Below are positions 7,578-15,804 of a stretch of DNA of 64,000 nucleotides, piece after piece. Origin of the DNA: Ammoniphilus sp. CFH 90114 (GTDB lineage: Bacteria > Bacillota > Bacilli > Aneurinibacillales > RAOX-1); assembly GCF_004123195.1 (NCBI RefSeq), contig NZ_SDLI01000004.1, positions 186,001-250,000 of the forward strand, read 5' to 3'. The notes under the pieces are model-generated. The model was given only the letters and a program-made list of their open reading frames with translations. It was not told the DNA's origin and made no database searches. Both the position numbers and the translations under genes were made by a program. Numbering within the stretch: position 1 is the stretch's first letter; the number at the start of each line of letters is the position of its first letter.

Positions 7578-8468
7578 CTACTCCCTAGTAATGTCATAAG
7601 ATACAAAAGGGCTCATCTGATCAGGAAAACCAAATTGTGAACAGCCTATACAAGTGCTCACCCCGATTGGCCAATTGACCCCGCCATTCCACTGTCGCGT
7701 CGGACAGTCTACGCGGGTTACAGGTCCACGACATCCTAGCTTGAATAAACAAGTGTTCTCTTCCAACGTTTTAGCAAATATCCCCTTATGGAAAAAATGA
7801 AGCCGCGGGCAACGGTCATGAATGGTTGTGCCATAGAACATTAAGGGCCGATCCATGGCATCTAACGGAGGCTCTCCATACATCAATAGATGAGATAGCG
7901 TACCTAAGAACCAATCAGGATGACAAGGGCAACCTGGCAACTTAATCATCGAACGTTTTACTACATCCGGTACTCCCACACATTGAGCAGGGTTCGGTTT
8001 GGCGGCGGATGGGCCTCCGTCAACCGCACAAGCACCAACTGCAATTACGTGAGTGGCCCTATCTCCTAGTAATTCTGCCGCCTTTAATGCAGTCAAAGGC
8101 TGTCCTTGCCAACTTCCAATCACATTGTAAAGACCGTTGTTTTTGAGGGCTACGGCTCCTTCCACCGCCAAGATAAATTCCTCGTCCAACAGATCCATCA
8201 ATTGTTGAGTAGCCTTTTCCCCTTCTGCAGCCATTAAACTGTTGCTATACACGAGATCTACCATTTCTGTGATGGCGTGTTCAAAGTTAGGATGAAAGCC
8301 ATTCAACAACGAAATAATATTTCCCGAACAGCCTGTTAGCTCTAACCAGACCAGTTTTTTCCTCTTCCATTGCCCTTGCTGAATTTGTTCCCTTACTTCT
8401 TCTCTTAGCCGATGAGTTACAGCTTCAGGACTGACCGATTCCGGGGGCAAGATATAGTCTTCATTCAC
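7578..8468 (-). CDS. [NiFe]-hydrogenase small subunit without Tat signal
   Basis: A 296-residue Fe-S subunit. It has no twin-arginine leader and no C-terminal helix, so the enzyme should stay in the cytoplasm. The first proximal-cluster motif reads TGCSGN (near 48) instead of CxxC, leaving Asn at the second ligand position, as in cyanobacterial HupS-type subunits. The other proximal ligands are present (VGACAVDGG near 145, LPGCPCHPDW near 177). The distal cluster has IHDRCPR (near 217) plus a CLFKLGC segment, and the medial cluster has TRVDC and STCIGCSQFGFP (near 277). The start is GTG directly abutting the TAA of the cytochrome b5-domain gene, with GGGGAGG nine bases upstream. Confidence 0.92.
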   Translation of the reverse strand: MNEDYILPPESVSPEAVTHRLREEVREQIQQGQWKRKKLVWLELTGCSGNIISLLNGFHPNFEHAITEMVDLVYSNSLMAAEGEKATQQLMDLLDEEFILAVEGAVALKNNGLYNVIGSWQGQPLTALKAAELLGDRATHVIAVGACAVDGGPSAAKPNPAQCVGVPDVVKRSMIKLPGCPCHPDWFLGTLSHLLMYGEPPLDAMDRPLMFYGTTIHDRCPRLHFFHKGIFAKTLEENTCLFKLGCRGPVTRVDCPTRQWNGGVNWPIGVSTCIGCSQFGFPDQMSPFVSYDITRE

Positions 8469-8969
8469 TTAAGCCAACCTCCCCACCGGCTTTAATGTAT
8501 TCAAGATCCACTGCTGTCCGGCATGACAGGAGGCAAATTCTGCGGTTAAATCTTTTCCAGCAGACAAACCGAAGTGGGAAGCGGCGGACCAGGCCTTATT
8601 ATTGGTTACATCATAGACCGTTCCATTCACAGCAACATAAGCTGGTTTTCCGTTTCGTCCATTGTTCTCAGATAGTTGATCCCTCGTTATGGCAGGAAGA
8701 CTCTGAGTGGTTGCCTGAGTCTGAGTGCTTGGTGCGGTTAATGCTTGATGGGATGGCTGGGGCAACGTGGGAGTAACCGGTAGGGTTTGTGTTGGCTGAT
8801 CTGATAAAGTAAACAGAAAATGAAGAAGGGATACTTTATTCCAGAGCTGATTTAAAATTAGATTTTTAGTATGGTAATCCGTTGTCGAATAAAGTAATCG
8901 AATAAGGTATTGAACTTCCGAAAATGCAATTTGAATCTGTCTTTGTATAACTTCTTTATTTTGACTCAT
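8469..8969 (-). CDS. Cytochrome b5-like heme/steroid-binding domain protein of the hydrogenase operon
   Basis: A 166-residue soluble protein in three parts: a helical N-terminus (about 1-60), a low-complexity Pro/Thr/Gln linker (about 62-92), and a C-terminal cytochrome b5-like domain starting ITRDQLSENNGRNGKPAYVA and containing GTVYDVT and SHFG..AGKDLT. The domain keeps the fold signature YVAVNGTVYDVT and one histidine in the SHFG segment where b5 proteins have HPGG; the second heme ligand is unclear (SCHAG is a candidate). Its stop abuts the small-subunit start, so it is strongly coupled. I infer an electron partner or assembly factor of the hydrogenase. The ATG at 8969 is chosen over GTG at 8987 because the GTG overlaps the GGAGG. 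Confidence 0.75.
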   Translation of the reverse strand: MSQNKEVIQRQIQIAFSEVQYLIRLLYSTTDYHTKNLILNQLWNKVSLLHFLFTLSDQPTQTLPVTPTLPQPSHQALTAPSTQTQATTQSLPAITRDQLSENNGRNGKPAYVAVNGTVYDVTNNKAWSAASHFGLSAGKDLTAEFASCHAGQQWILNTLKPVGRLA

Positions 8970-9038
8970 TTTTCTTATCGCCTCCACGGATTCATTGATG
9001 GGCTATCCTATTCTGTCAGTGAAGGTCAGGTGTATCCA

Positions 9039-9296
9039 TTACTTAAACAGGTGAATCGTAATCTCTGGCTTTGTCTTTAGGTTACTTTTCATCTGTTCTT
9101 GGATTATTTCTAAGGTTTGCTGCAGTTCGGCTGCTTTTTCAGTCGCTTCCATTAGTTGCGCGCTCCATGTTGAGATGCCCTTCTCCTCTAGCTCTTGTTT
9201 CCATTCGCGAGTAGAATGCTCAATGAGATTAACAAACTGTTGAAGCTGTTTTATACCCGTTGCCACTTCACCTATTGATGTTGTCGATTGACACAT
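9039..9296 (-). CDS. Small coiled-coil protein of the hydrogenase operon, unknown function
   Basis: An 85-residue, charged, helical protein (MCQSTTSIGEV start, ITIHLFK end) with no family I recognise. Heptad-like patterns run from about residue 15 to 70. The ATG at 9296 follows AAAGGAGGAG closely, which excludes the longer frame running back into hypE. It lies 19 bases after hypE and 69 bases before the cytochrome b5-domain gene, between the maturation and structural parts of the operon, so an assembly or partner role is likely by context only. Confidence 0.7.
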   Translation of the reverse strand: MCQSTTSIGEVATGIKQLQQFVNLIEHSTREWKQELEEKGISTWSAQLMEATEKAAELQQTLEIIQEQMKSNLKTKPEITIHLFK

Positions 9297-9315
9297 GTCA
9301 ACTCCTCCTTTCGTG

Positions 9316-10314
9316 TTAACAAATCCTTGGTAGAGGGGCGCCAGATAGCATCTCGATTCTTCTGGTTCCGCCAAAGGCCGTTTTAAGCCAGACCTTCCCT
9401 TGCCCCTTGCGAACCCTTCCAATTACCCCGGCGAGTTGTTGATCAAACTTTTCTCTCATCCACTTGATCACAGCATCGGCTTCCTGTTCACCCACGATCA
9501 AGATCACCTTCCCTTCATTCGCCAGATAGAGGGGATCAAGCCCTAGGATTTCCACAGCCCCTCGAACCTGGTCGGTAACCGGCAAGTGCTCTTCGTAGAG
9601 CTCCAGATCTAAGGATGTCTTCAACGCAATTTCCTGAAGGGTTGTCGCTACTCCCCCTCTGGTGGGATCACGCATAAACCGAATACTATGAAATTGGTCA
9701 AGTAAGGACTGAATCATGGAATGAAGGGACGCACAATCACTCAAAATAGGTGGAGAAAATTCGAGACCCGCACGCGCACTTAGGACAGCTATCGTATGCT
9801 CGGCTATCGCACCATTAATCAAGATCCGGTCACCTGGCTGAATACAAGAATAAGCTAACCGACCAGGATGACGGTTGATTCCGATTCCTGTCGTGTTAAT
9901 GTATAGGCCATCTCCTTTTCCTCTTTCCACGACCTTGGTATCCCCTGCTACCAATCTTACTCCCGCTTGTTGAGCTGTATGCGCCATGGATTGCACAATT
10001 CCCCTTAGCTCCTCCATGTCCAAGCCCTCTTCTAATATAAATCCTGCGGTTATGTACTGAGGAATCGCCCCACTCACGGCCAGATCATTCATCGTCCCGG
10101 TGATCGCAAGCTTTCCGATGTTTCCTCCTGGAAAATGCATAGGAGAAATAACATAGCTGTCCGTGCTTACCATAATATTTCCCGACGCTAACGTGAGAGC
10201 GGCTGCATCTCCCTCTTCCTGCAAGTGGTCATTGTGGAACGCACGATGAAAAATATTTTTCACGAGCTCGTGAGTCAATTTTCCCCCGTCGCCGTGGGAC
10301 AACAAGATCTTCAT
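9316..10314 (-). CDS. hypE: Hydrogenase maturation factor HypE
   Basis: A 332-residue member of the PurM/ThiL-like ATPases that turns a C-terminal carbamoyl-cysteine into thiocyanate, the source of the Fe cyanide ligands. It starts MKILLSHGDGGKLTHELV, has the ATP-binding segment VSTDSYVISP near 52 and DPTRGG near 217, and ends with the hallmark PRIC, the carbamoyl-accepting cysteine being the last residue. Its start overlaps the hypD stop (ATGA at 10311-10314). Confidence 0.95.
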   Translation of the reverse strand: MKILLSHGDGGKLTHELVKNIFHRAFHNDHLQEEGDAAALTLASGNIMVSTDSYVISPMHFPGGNIGKLAITGTMNDLAVSGAIPQYITAGFILEEGLDMEELRGIVQSMAHTAQQAGVRLVAGDTKVVERGKGDGLYINTTGIGINRHPGRLAYSCIQPGDRILINGAIAEHTIAVLSARAGLEFSPPILSDCASLHSMIQSLLDQFHSIRFMRDPTRGGVATTLQEIALKTSLDLELYEEHLPVTDQVRGAVEILGLDPLYLANEGKVILIVGEQEADAVIKWMREKFDQQLAGVIGRVRKGQGKVWLKTAFGGTRRIEMLSGAPLPRIC

Positions 10315-11417
10315 GGTTTCCCCCCTCGTTCATAGAAGTAATAGGTAGAACACGTCCCTTCCGAAGATACCATGCAGGGACCCAGGGGCTTCTCAGGAGT
10401 ACAAGTTTTTGCAAAAAGCCCGCAGGACAATGGGGTAAGCTTCCCTGTAATCACCTCACCGCAACGACAACCTCTAACACTACGACTTCTCGGTGCCTCC
10501 CAGGAAAAACGGAATTTCGCATCTTGATCCCTATAGAAGGGCTTTAACTCCAAACCGCTGTCCGGTAACATTCCAAATCCCCGCCATTGTGAACTCACGG
10601 GCTGAAAAACCTCGCCTAGAACTTGCTGTGCTCGCTCATTTCCGTCCTCTTTCACCATTCGCCGATAGTGATTAACTACCTGCCTTCTCGGTTTTCTCAT
10701 TTCTTTTACCAAGATATACGTGGAGGCAAGTAGATCAAGCGGTTCAAATCCTCCAATGACTGCCGGTTGATTGTATCGTTCCAAGAAACTCCACCCTTTT
10801 CGACCAATGATGACCGAAACATGTCCCGGTAGAAGAAATCCATCAATTTCATGCTTCGCTTGAATAAGAGCCTCTAGTGCAGGCGGAGTACATTTATGAG
10901 CGGAATAGACCGAGAAATTCCGGATGTTTTCACGTGATGCTCTTTGAATCGCTAGCGCCGCACTTGGGGCGGTCGTCTCAAACCCAACACCAAGAAAAAC
11001 AACTTCATGATGAGGATGCTCAATGGCTAGTTCTAGTGCCTGAGTTGCACTGTTCACCATTCGTACATCCACGCCGTTCGCTCTTTCTTGAACGAGTGTA
11101 GAATGAGTACCTGGAACCTTCATCATGTCCCCATAGGTGGCAATCATCGTTCCTTTTTGCTGGCCTAATGAAATCATCCGGTCTAAATCCGTTTGATCTG
11201 TAACACAGACAGGGCAACCCGGACCACTCATCAGCTCCACAAAATCCGAGAGGAGCTCACGCACCCCTGTTTTGGAAAAAGAAACCGTATGTGTTCCACA
11301 CACTTCCATCATGCGTATCTTTCTTCCTAAGGACTCCCTCACTTCCAAAAGGAGGGGAATCGCCTTCTCGAGAAGCTGGGAGAATAAGGTGGGGTCTCGA
11401 TAAGATTGTACCTTCAT
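10311..11417 (-). CDS. hypD: Hydrogenase maturation factor HypD
   Basis: A 368-residue Fe-S scaffold that, with HypC, assembles Fe(CN)2CO. The motifs MEVCGTHT (near 35), SGPGCPVCVTD (near 62) and GFETTAPS (near 145) form the catalytic core; the C-terminal cysteine group GCRCGEV..C..C..C (near 318-348) binds the 4Fe-4S cluster. ATG at 11417 overlaps the hypC stop as ATGA and gives the usual MKxxxYRDP N-terminus; two upstream ATGs at 11441 and 11432 lack good ribosome sites. Confidence 0.95.
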   Translation of the reverse strand: MKVQSYRDPTLFSQLLEKAIPLLLEVRESLGRKIRMMEVCGTHTVSFSKTGVRELLSDFVELMSGPGCPVCVTDQTDLDRMISLGQQKGTMIATYGDMMKVPGTHSTLVQERANGVDVRMVNSATQALELAIEHPHHEVVFLGVGFETTAPSAALAIQRASRENIRNFSVYSAHKCTPPALEALIQAKHEIDGFLLPGHVSVIIGRKGWSFLERYNQPAVIGGFEPLDLLASTYILVKEMRKPRRQVVNHYRRMVKEDGNERAQQVLGEVFQPVSSQWRGFGMLPDSGLELKPFYRDQDAKFRFSWEAPRSRSVRGCRCGEVITGKLTPLSCGLFAKTCTPEKPLGPCMVSSEGTCSTYYFYERGGKP

Positions 11418-11638
11418 CCTTCTGCAATCCATCCCTTCCATAGCTCAAGTGTCTCTTGGGCCTGTTCTTCATCAATCACCTGAATAGCCTCTCCCGCATG
11501 AACGAGAACGTATTGATCAGGTTCTACTTGTTCGAGTAATGCAATGCCCACTACCATTTGCGTGCCAAAATATTCCACCTTTGCCCGCAGGCGAATCACA
11601 TCTACTTCAAGAATCTTGGCGGGTACCGATAGACACAT
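11414..11638 (-). CDS. hypC: Hydrogenase maturation chaperone HypC
   Basis: A 74-residue chaperone that carries the Fe(CN)2CO unit between HypD and the large-subunit precursor. It begins MCLSVPAKIL; the N-terminal cysteine is essential in the family. GGAGGTGG lies seven bases before ATG 11638, inside the 3' end of hypF (32-base overlap), and excludes the longer frame starting 23 codons earlier. Confidence 0.95.
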   Translation of the reverse strand: MCLSVPAKILEVDVIRLRAKVEYFGTQMVVGIALLEQVEPDQYVLVHAGEAIQVIDEEQAQETLELWKGWIAEG

Positions 11639-13979
11639 CTCGCTGCCACCTCCATAACGCGCAAACCGCTTGCCCCAGGGCAATCCCACCATCTCCTGCG
11701 GGAACAACCTGAGGGATATAGACCTTAAACCCTTCCTGTTCTAGTAAACCCTTTGTATAAGAAAGGAGATATCGATTATGCCAGACCCCACCACTCAAAA
11801 CAACGTCAGGATAACCCTTTTCTTCTCGGGCCAGCTTCGCTCCCGCACACACCATGTGTGCCACCGTATGATGAAATTTTCGGGCAATCGTAGCATGAGG
11901 GGTCCTCTTATCGATGTCTATCAGAACTTCTCTAACTATCGAGCGAATGAACAACTGTCTTTCCTTTAACTCAAAAGAATAATACCCTTCGTCTCCCTTG
12001 GTGTGGATCGAGTTTTCGGCTTTTTCTCCTAGTAAAATGGCAGCCTCCCCTTCATAAGAACTCTGAAGGCATATGCCGAGCATCGCAGAAACTCCATCAA
12101 ACAATCGTCCCGCACTCGTTGTGCGTAACGTTGTTACCTTGCCTTGTAATTGAGCTAATACGAGGGAAAGCTTCTCTTTGAACATCGGGAATTGCTGTTC
12201 CGCCCAACACTTCGTGCTATCAAAATCCTGCATACCTTCGTAAAAGAGAGAAACCGCTTGAATCCATGGTTGCCGTATAGCCGCTTCCCCACCAGGCAGG
12301 GGTAATTCCTGTAAGGAACAGATCCGCTGAAAATCCACATAGTCCCCTGTCAAGATTTCGAATCCCCATAAGCCCCCATCTCTTCCATACCCTGTTCCAT
12401 CCAAAATACACCCGATGACTGGATGTTCCAACCCATGTTCTGCCATACAAGCGGCCATGTGGGCGTGATGATGATACACAGGAAAACAAGTTTTCCCCTG
12501 ATTGGCTTCGCGAAATTCTTGGGTTATTTGGTAACGTGGATGTGGATCGTAGGCCGTGATCGAAGGATTCGTGCCCAAAAGCTGAAGCATATGATGAACG
12601 CCTTCTTTCCATACTTCCATTTGTTCCTTGGTATCTAGATCTCCCATGTGTTGGCTCATTATTGCTTGGTCGCCTTTGATGATACAAAAAGTATTTTTCT
12701 TCTCCGCGCCAGCCGCCAGTATTACTAGTTCTTCCGTCATTTCCTTAGGTTTTGGTATCTTAATAGCTTCTGGTACATAGCCCCGTGAGCGACGAAGGAC
12801 TTGTACCTGATTATCTATAACTTGACATACGGAATCCTCCACTCGAATTTTGATTTCTCTAGAATGGACTACAAAGAGATCAGCCATCCCTCGTAGGTGA
12901 TGAAATGCTTCTTTATTGGTTCTTACAATGGTTTGCCCATGCAAATTGCCACTGGTCGCAATAAGAAAAGATAAAGAAGTTGAAAACAATAAGGTATGTA
13001 ATGGCGTATAAGGAAGCATTACTCCTATACGAGCATAGCCATCAGCTAGAATCGAAACATCAAGGTACTTTCTCAACAAAGGTTTGGGTCTGAGCAGAAC
13101 AATAGAAGCCCTTCGGTCTTGCAGGAGATTTCGCTCCGTCATGTTAATCACAAAATACTTCTCTAAGGTTGCAAGATTCCTCACCATAAGGGCAAAAGGC
13201 TTGCGAACTCGATGTTTTCGTACCCTCAATTTTTTGATAGCCTCAGGTTGTGTCGCATCGCAAAGGAGGTGAAAGCCACCTATGCCTTTTACAGCCATAA
13301 TCTCTCCACGTAAGAGAGATTGTTGAGCAATCCTTATCCAGTCTCCTTCTATGGGTGTATGCTCATAGATCCTCACTTGTACAAGGGGACCACAATCCGG
13401 GCAGCATAAAGTTTGAGCATGAAAGCGTCGTTCATTAGGATCTGTATAGTCCCGTTCACAGGAAGGACAGAGCTTAAATGCATGCATCGTTGTATCTTTT
13501 CGATCATAGGGAAGATGATGAATGATAGAATATCGGGGACCACAATGAGTGCAGCTGGTAAAGGGATAGTGGAATAATCGATGCTGGGGATTCAGAATCT
13601 CCGATAAGCAAGACTGGCAAACCGCTAGATCGGCTGGAAATGGAGGGAACGCTAACCCACCTTGCTTGCTTTCACAAATACTAAACTGCTGATATCCGAC
13701 AGGAGCTAAAGTCACATGACTTAAGGTATCAATACGAGCTGGCTCTTTTGTTTCGTATTGCAAGGATTGCATAAATTGATCAAGCTGATGTGTCCAGCCC
13801 TCTACTTCTATTGTGACCGCTCCGGTATCATTTCGCACGTATCCTTTCAAATGATAAGCATGGGCCAATCGAAAAACAAAGGGACGGAAACCTACTCCTT
13901 GTACGATTCCGCTGACCTCCACTCTTCTTCGTTCTTTTTCATGAACTGTACTTGTCGATCCACGAGCCAATTGATCCAT
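11607..13979 (-). CDS. hypF: Carbamoyltransferase HypF
   Basis: A 790-residue enzyme that makes the cyanide precursor from carbamoyl phosphate and loads it on HypE. Domains in order: acylphosphatase (VSGIVQGVGFRPFVFRLA near 22), two zinc fingers (CQSCLSEI and CTHCGPRYS, then CPSCERDY and CCPDCGP, about 118-195), YrdC-like (MAVKGIGGFHLLCDATQ near 228) and Kae1-like carbamoyltransferase (VYHHHAHMAACMAEHGL near 499, GGVWHNRYL near 733). It is full length for the family. ATG 13979 with GGGGGGAGGG nine bases upstream gives an 88-base overlap with hypB. Confidence 0.95.
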   Translation of the reverse strand: MDQLARGSTSTVHEKERRRVEVSGIVQGVGFRPFVFRLAHAYHLKGYVRNDTGAVTIEVEGWTHQLDQFMQSLQYETKEPARIDTLSHVTLAPVGYQQFSICESKQGGLAFPPFPADLAVCQSCLSEILNPQHRLFHYPFTSCTHCGPRYSIIHHLPYDRKDTTMHAFKLCPSCERDYTDPNERRFHAQTLCCPDCGPLVQVRIYEHTPIEGDWIRIAQQSLLRGEIMAVKGIGGFHLLCDATQPEAIKKLRVRKHRVRKPFALMVRNLATLEKYFVINMTERNLLQDRRASIVLLRPKPLLRKYLDVSILADGYARIGVMLPYTPLHTLLFSTSLSFLIATSGNLHGQTIVRTNKEAFHHLRGMADLFVVHSREIKIRVEDSVCQVIDNQVQVLRRSRGYVPEAIKIPKPKEMTEELVILAAGAEKKNTFCIIKGDQAIMSQHMGDLDTKEQMEVWKEGVHHMLQLLGTNPSITAYDPHPRYQITQEFREANQGKTCFPVYHHHAHMAACMAEHGLEHPVIGCILDGTGYGRDGGLWGFEILTGDYVDFQRICSLQELPLPGGEAAIRQPWIQAVSLFYEGMQDFDSTKCWAEQQFPMFKEKLSLVLAQLQGKVTTLRTTSAGRLFDGVSAMLGICLQSSYEGEAAILLGEKAENSIHTKGDEGYYSFELKERQLFIRSIVREVLIDIDKRTPHATIARKFHHTVAHMVCAGAKLAREEKGYPDVVLSGGVWHNRYLLSYTKGLLEQEGFKVYIPQVVPAGDGGIALGQAVCALWRWQRDVSIGTRQDS

Positions 13980-14593
13980 GTATCCATTCCCTCCCCCCTC
14001 AATGCCGATACGAGAAAAAGTTGTACTTTAGGATTCATTTCTCTTAGGGTTTGGCAGAAGGACTCAAGATGAAAAGGAACATAGGGAAGAAGATCTATTT
14101 TATTGAGAATCACCACATCCGCACACTGAAATACGGTAGGATACTTCAGGACTTTATCTGTCCCTTCTGTTGTACTCAAAATCGTAATACGAAGATGTTC
14201 TCCTAGATCAAACTCGGCTGGGCAGACTAAATTTCCTACATTTTCAATGAGGAGACAGTCTAGCTCCTGAAGTTGAAAGTGAGGTAAAACAGAACCAATC
14301 ATGTTGGAATTGAGGTGACATGCACCATGGGTATTAATCTGAATAACCTTCGTCCCAAGGGATGCAATTCTTTCCGCATCAAGCGAAGTCGCTACGTCTC
14401 CTTCTATTACACCTATTCTCAACTTATCTTGAAGACTTTCTATCGTTCTCTCAAGAAATGTCGTTTTCCCAGAACCAGGTGAACTCATTAGGTTGATGGT
14501 TAAGATAGAATATTGATTAAATTTCTCTCGATTTTCGTCTGCCTTGAGTTTGTTATCCCATAAGACATCCCTTTGGATGGCGACCTTTTTCAT
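13892..14593 (-). CDS. hypB: Nickel-insertion GTPase HypB
   Basis: A 233-residue SIMIBI GTPase. P-loop SSPGSGKTTF is near residue 38, the metal-binding G2 region GACHLNSNMI near 102 and CPAEFDLGEH near 127, and NKIDLL near 170. The histidine-rich N-terminal nickel store found in many HypB proteins is absent. It starts six bases after the hypA stop (CAGGAG before the ATG). Confidence 0.93.
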   Translation of the reverse strand: MKKVAIQRDVLWDNKLKADENREKFNQYSILTINLMSSPGSGKTTFLERTIESLQDKLRIGVIEGDVATSLDAERIASLGTKVIQINTHGACHLNSNMIGSVLPHFQLQELDCLLIENVGNLVCPAEFDLGEHLRITILSTTEGTDKVLKYPTVFQCADVVILNKIDLLPYVPFHLESFCQTLREMNPKVQLFLVSALRGEGMDTWINWLVDRQVQFMKKNEEEWRSAESYKE

Positions 14594-14599
14594 CTCCTG

Positions 14600-14842
14600 C
14601 TATTCTCCTTCCATATAGTCAATATAGAAGTCATATCCTATCCTTTCTTCTATTTCTAGAGACGCACCATTCAACATGGATTCCTTTATCAAAAGACTAA
14701 AAGCGAACTGTAAAGACTCCACATGAACCATCCGACTAGAGCCCACAACCAATTTTACATTTTCAATTCTATTCCAACCCTCTTTTAGTGCCATCTCCTC
14801 GACAATGGTTACAATGCCACTCGCTAAACTGAATTCATGCAT
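14600..14842 (-). CDS. hypA: HypA-like nickel chaperone lacking the zinc-binding domain
   Basis: The 80-residue product begins MHEFSLA; the N-terminal Met-His-Glu supplies the nickel ligands in HypA, which fixes the start at 14842 rather than a TTG at 14863. The nickel-binding fold runs to LEIEERIG. In ordinary HypA (about 113-117 residues) two CxxC motifs forming a zinc site follow here; this protein has no cysteine at all and passes straight to a short C-terminal strand (YDFYIDYMEGE). The reading frame is clean and hypB follows with normal spacing, so this looks like an internal domain loss, not a frameshift. Confidence 0.8.
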   Translation of the reverse strand: MHEFSLASGIVTIVEEMALKEGWNRIENVKLVVGSSRMVHVESLQFAFSLLIKESMLNGASLEIEERIGYDFYIDYMEGE

Positions 14843-15030
14843 AGTTATGTATATTCCCGACAAAGGAAACTATACGACAATCCTAAACATAAAAAATCAA
14901 TAAAAGAGCTTTCACACCTAGAAGATTGGTGATCAAGCCCTTATTTAATAGCTGAACAATGAGAATGGTTAATAAAAACAACATACCCAATATCCTTACA
15001 TTAACATACCATAGACAGTATGCTACCCTT
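14843..15030 (-). promoter_or_regulatory. Divergent upstream region of the hydrogenase operon
   Basis: This AT-rich gap must hold the hydrogenase promoter on the minus strand. A TTGATT with TCGTAT 17 bases downstream (about 14889-14917) is a possible sigma-A pair. No FNR box was found here, unlike the nearby CoADR and Fe-S genes. Confidence 0.35.
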
Positions 15031-15186
15031 TTTATAGCCGAAACTTCACCATTTTTTTAATGAAGTGCGGGGGATATCTTTTCTAAATCGGGCGTTACTC
15101 GCTTGATTTTGGGGTTAATCGCAGCATCGCATTGCGTAGGGTTGTCATCCTTCAATCCGAACCCGACAACTAACCTCGTAGGCAAA
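15031..15186 (+). ncRNA. c-di-AMP riboswitch (ydaO/yuaA class)
   Basis: The class-defining blocks occur in order: AGCCGAAAC at 15036, GCGGGGGA near 15067, GGGGTTAATCGC near 15111, GCGTAGGG near 15134 and CCGAACCCGAC..CTAACCTCGTAGGC at 15157-15183. The riboswitch sits directly before an NlpC/P60 cell-wall hydrolase, a classic target; in Bacillus the ligand turns expression off. Confidence 0.93.
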
Positions 15187-15205
15187 CAAAAAGGAGGCAT
15201 ATGTA

Positions 15206-15751
15206 ATGAAGAGACCACTTGCTTTACTAGTGGCGGCGATGACGATCACAAGCTCTAGCATCGTATTGTCTTTCGCTGGACAAGCTAGCGCACAAACCTT
15301 CCAAACTCAAGCCACAACGGGGCAAAAGATTATACAAGCAGGAATGAAATATATAGGTACACCTTATGAGTTTGGTTCTGACCGCACAAGCAAGAGAACC
15401 TTCGATTGCTCCGACTTCACCCGACGCGCCTACTTAGATGTGGGGATTCGAATTCCTAGTAATTCAAGAACCCAAGCTGAACATGTAAGGAATTTAGGTA
15501 AAACATCTACCAAGTGGCAAAATCTAAAGCCAGGAGACCTCATGTTCTTTATGTCTTATAGAGGAGTCAATGCTTCTTCCTATGCCGGTTTAAACAAGTT
15601 TAATCAAAGAATTACTCATGTTGCTATCTATCTAGGCAACGGTAAGATCTTACACACCTATTCAAACCAATCAGGTGGAGTGAGAATTGATAGTATCTCC
15701 GGAAGGCATTGGGAGCATCGCTTTATCTTTGGTGGAAGCGCCACTCAATAG
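15206..15751 (+). CDS. Secreted NlpC/P60 cell-wall endopeptidase
   Basis: A 181-residue protein with a Sec signal peptide (cleavage after ASA near residue 29) and an NlpC/P60 domain from about 40. The catalytic cysteine is in FDCSDFTRRAY (near 72) and the histidine in ITHVAIYLGNG (near 138), with a third polar residue in ILHTYS. It has no SH3 or LysM attachment domain. The expected activity is cleavage of peptidoglycan stem peptides between D-Glu and the diamino acid. Control by the c-di-AMP riboswitch links it to envelope and osmotic homeostasis. GGAGG precedes the ATG. Confidence 0.93.
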   Translation: MKRPLALLVAAMTITSSSIVLSFAGQASAQTFQTQATTGQKIIQAGMKYIGTPYEFGSDRTSKRTFDCSDFTRRAYLDVGIRIPSNSRTQAEHVRNLGKTSTKWQNLKPGDLMFFMSYRGVNASSYAGLNKFNQRITHVAIYLGNGKILHTYSNQSGGVRIDSISGRHWEHRFIFGGSATQ

Positions 15752-15764
15752 AAAAGAGCTATTA

Positions 15765-15797
15765 GAGCCTGCACACGATCTTGTTGTGCGGGCTTTC
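15765..15797 (+). terminator. Terminator of the NlpC/P60 gene
   Basis: GCCTGCACA pairs with TGTGCGGGC (one G-T pair) around a nine-base loop, followed by TTTC. Confidence 0.75.
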
Positions 15798-15804
15798 TTA
15801 CGTG

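Noticed and set aside
12220-12687. Long minus-strand open frame of 155 residues
   Set aside because: It lies in another frame of hypF, which has full family motifs; composition is Ser/Arg-rich shadow type.
14843-15030. FNR box for the hydrogenase operon
   Set aside because: TCACA and GGTGA half-sites occur but not with six-base spacing or inverted symmetry.
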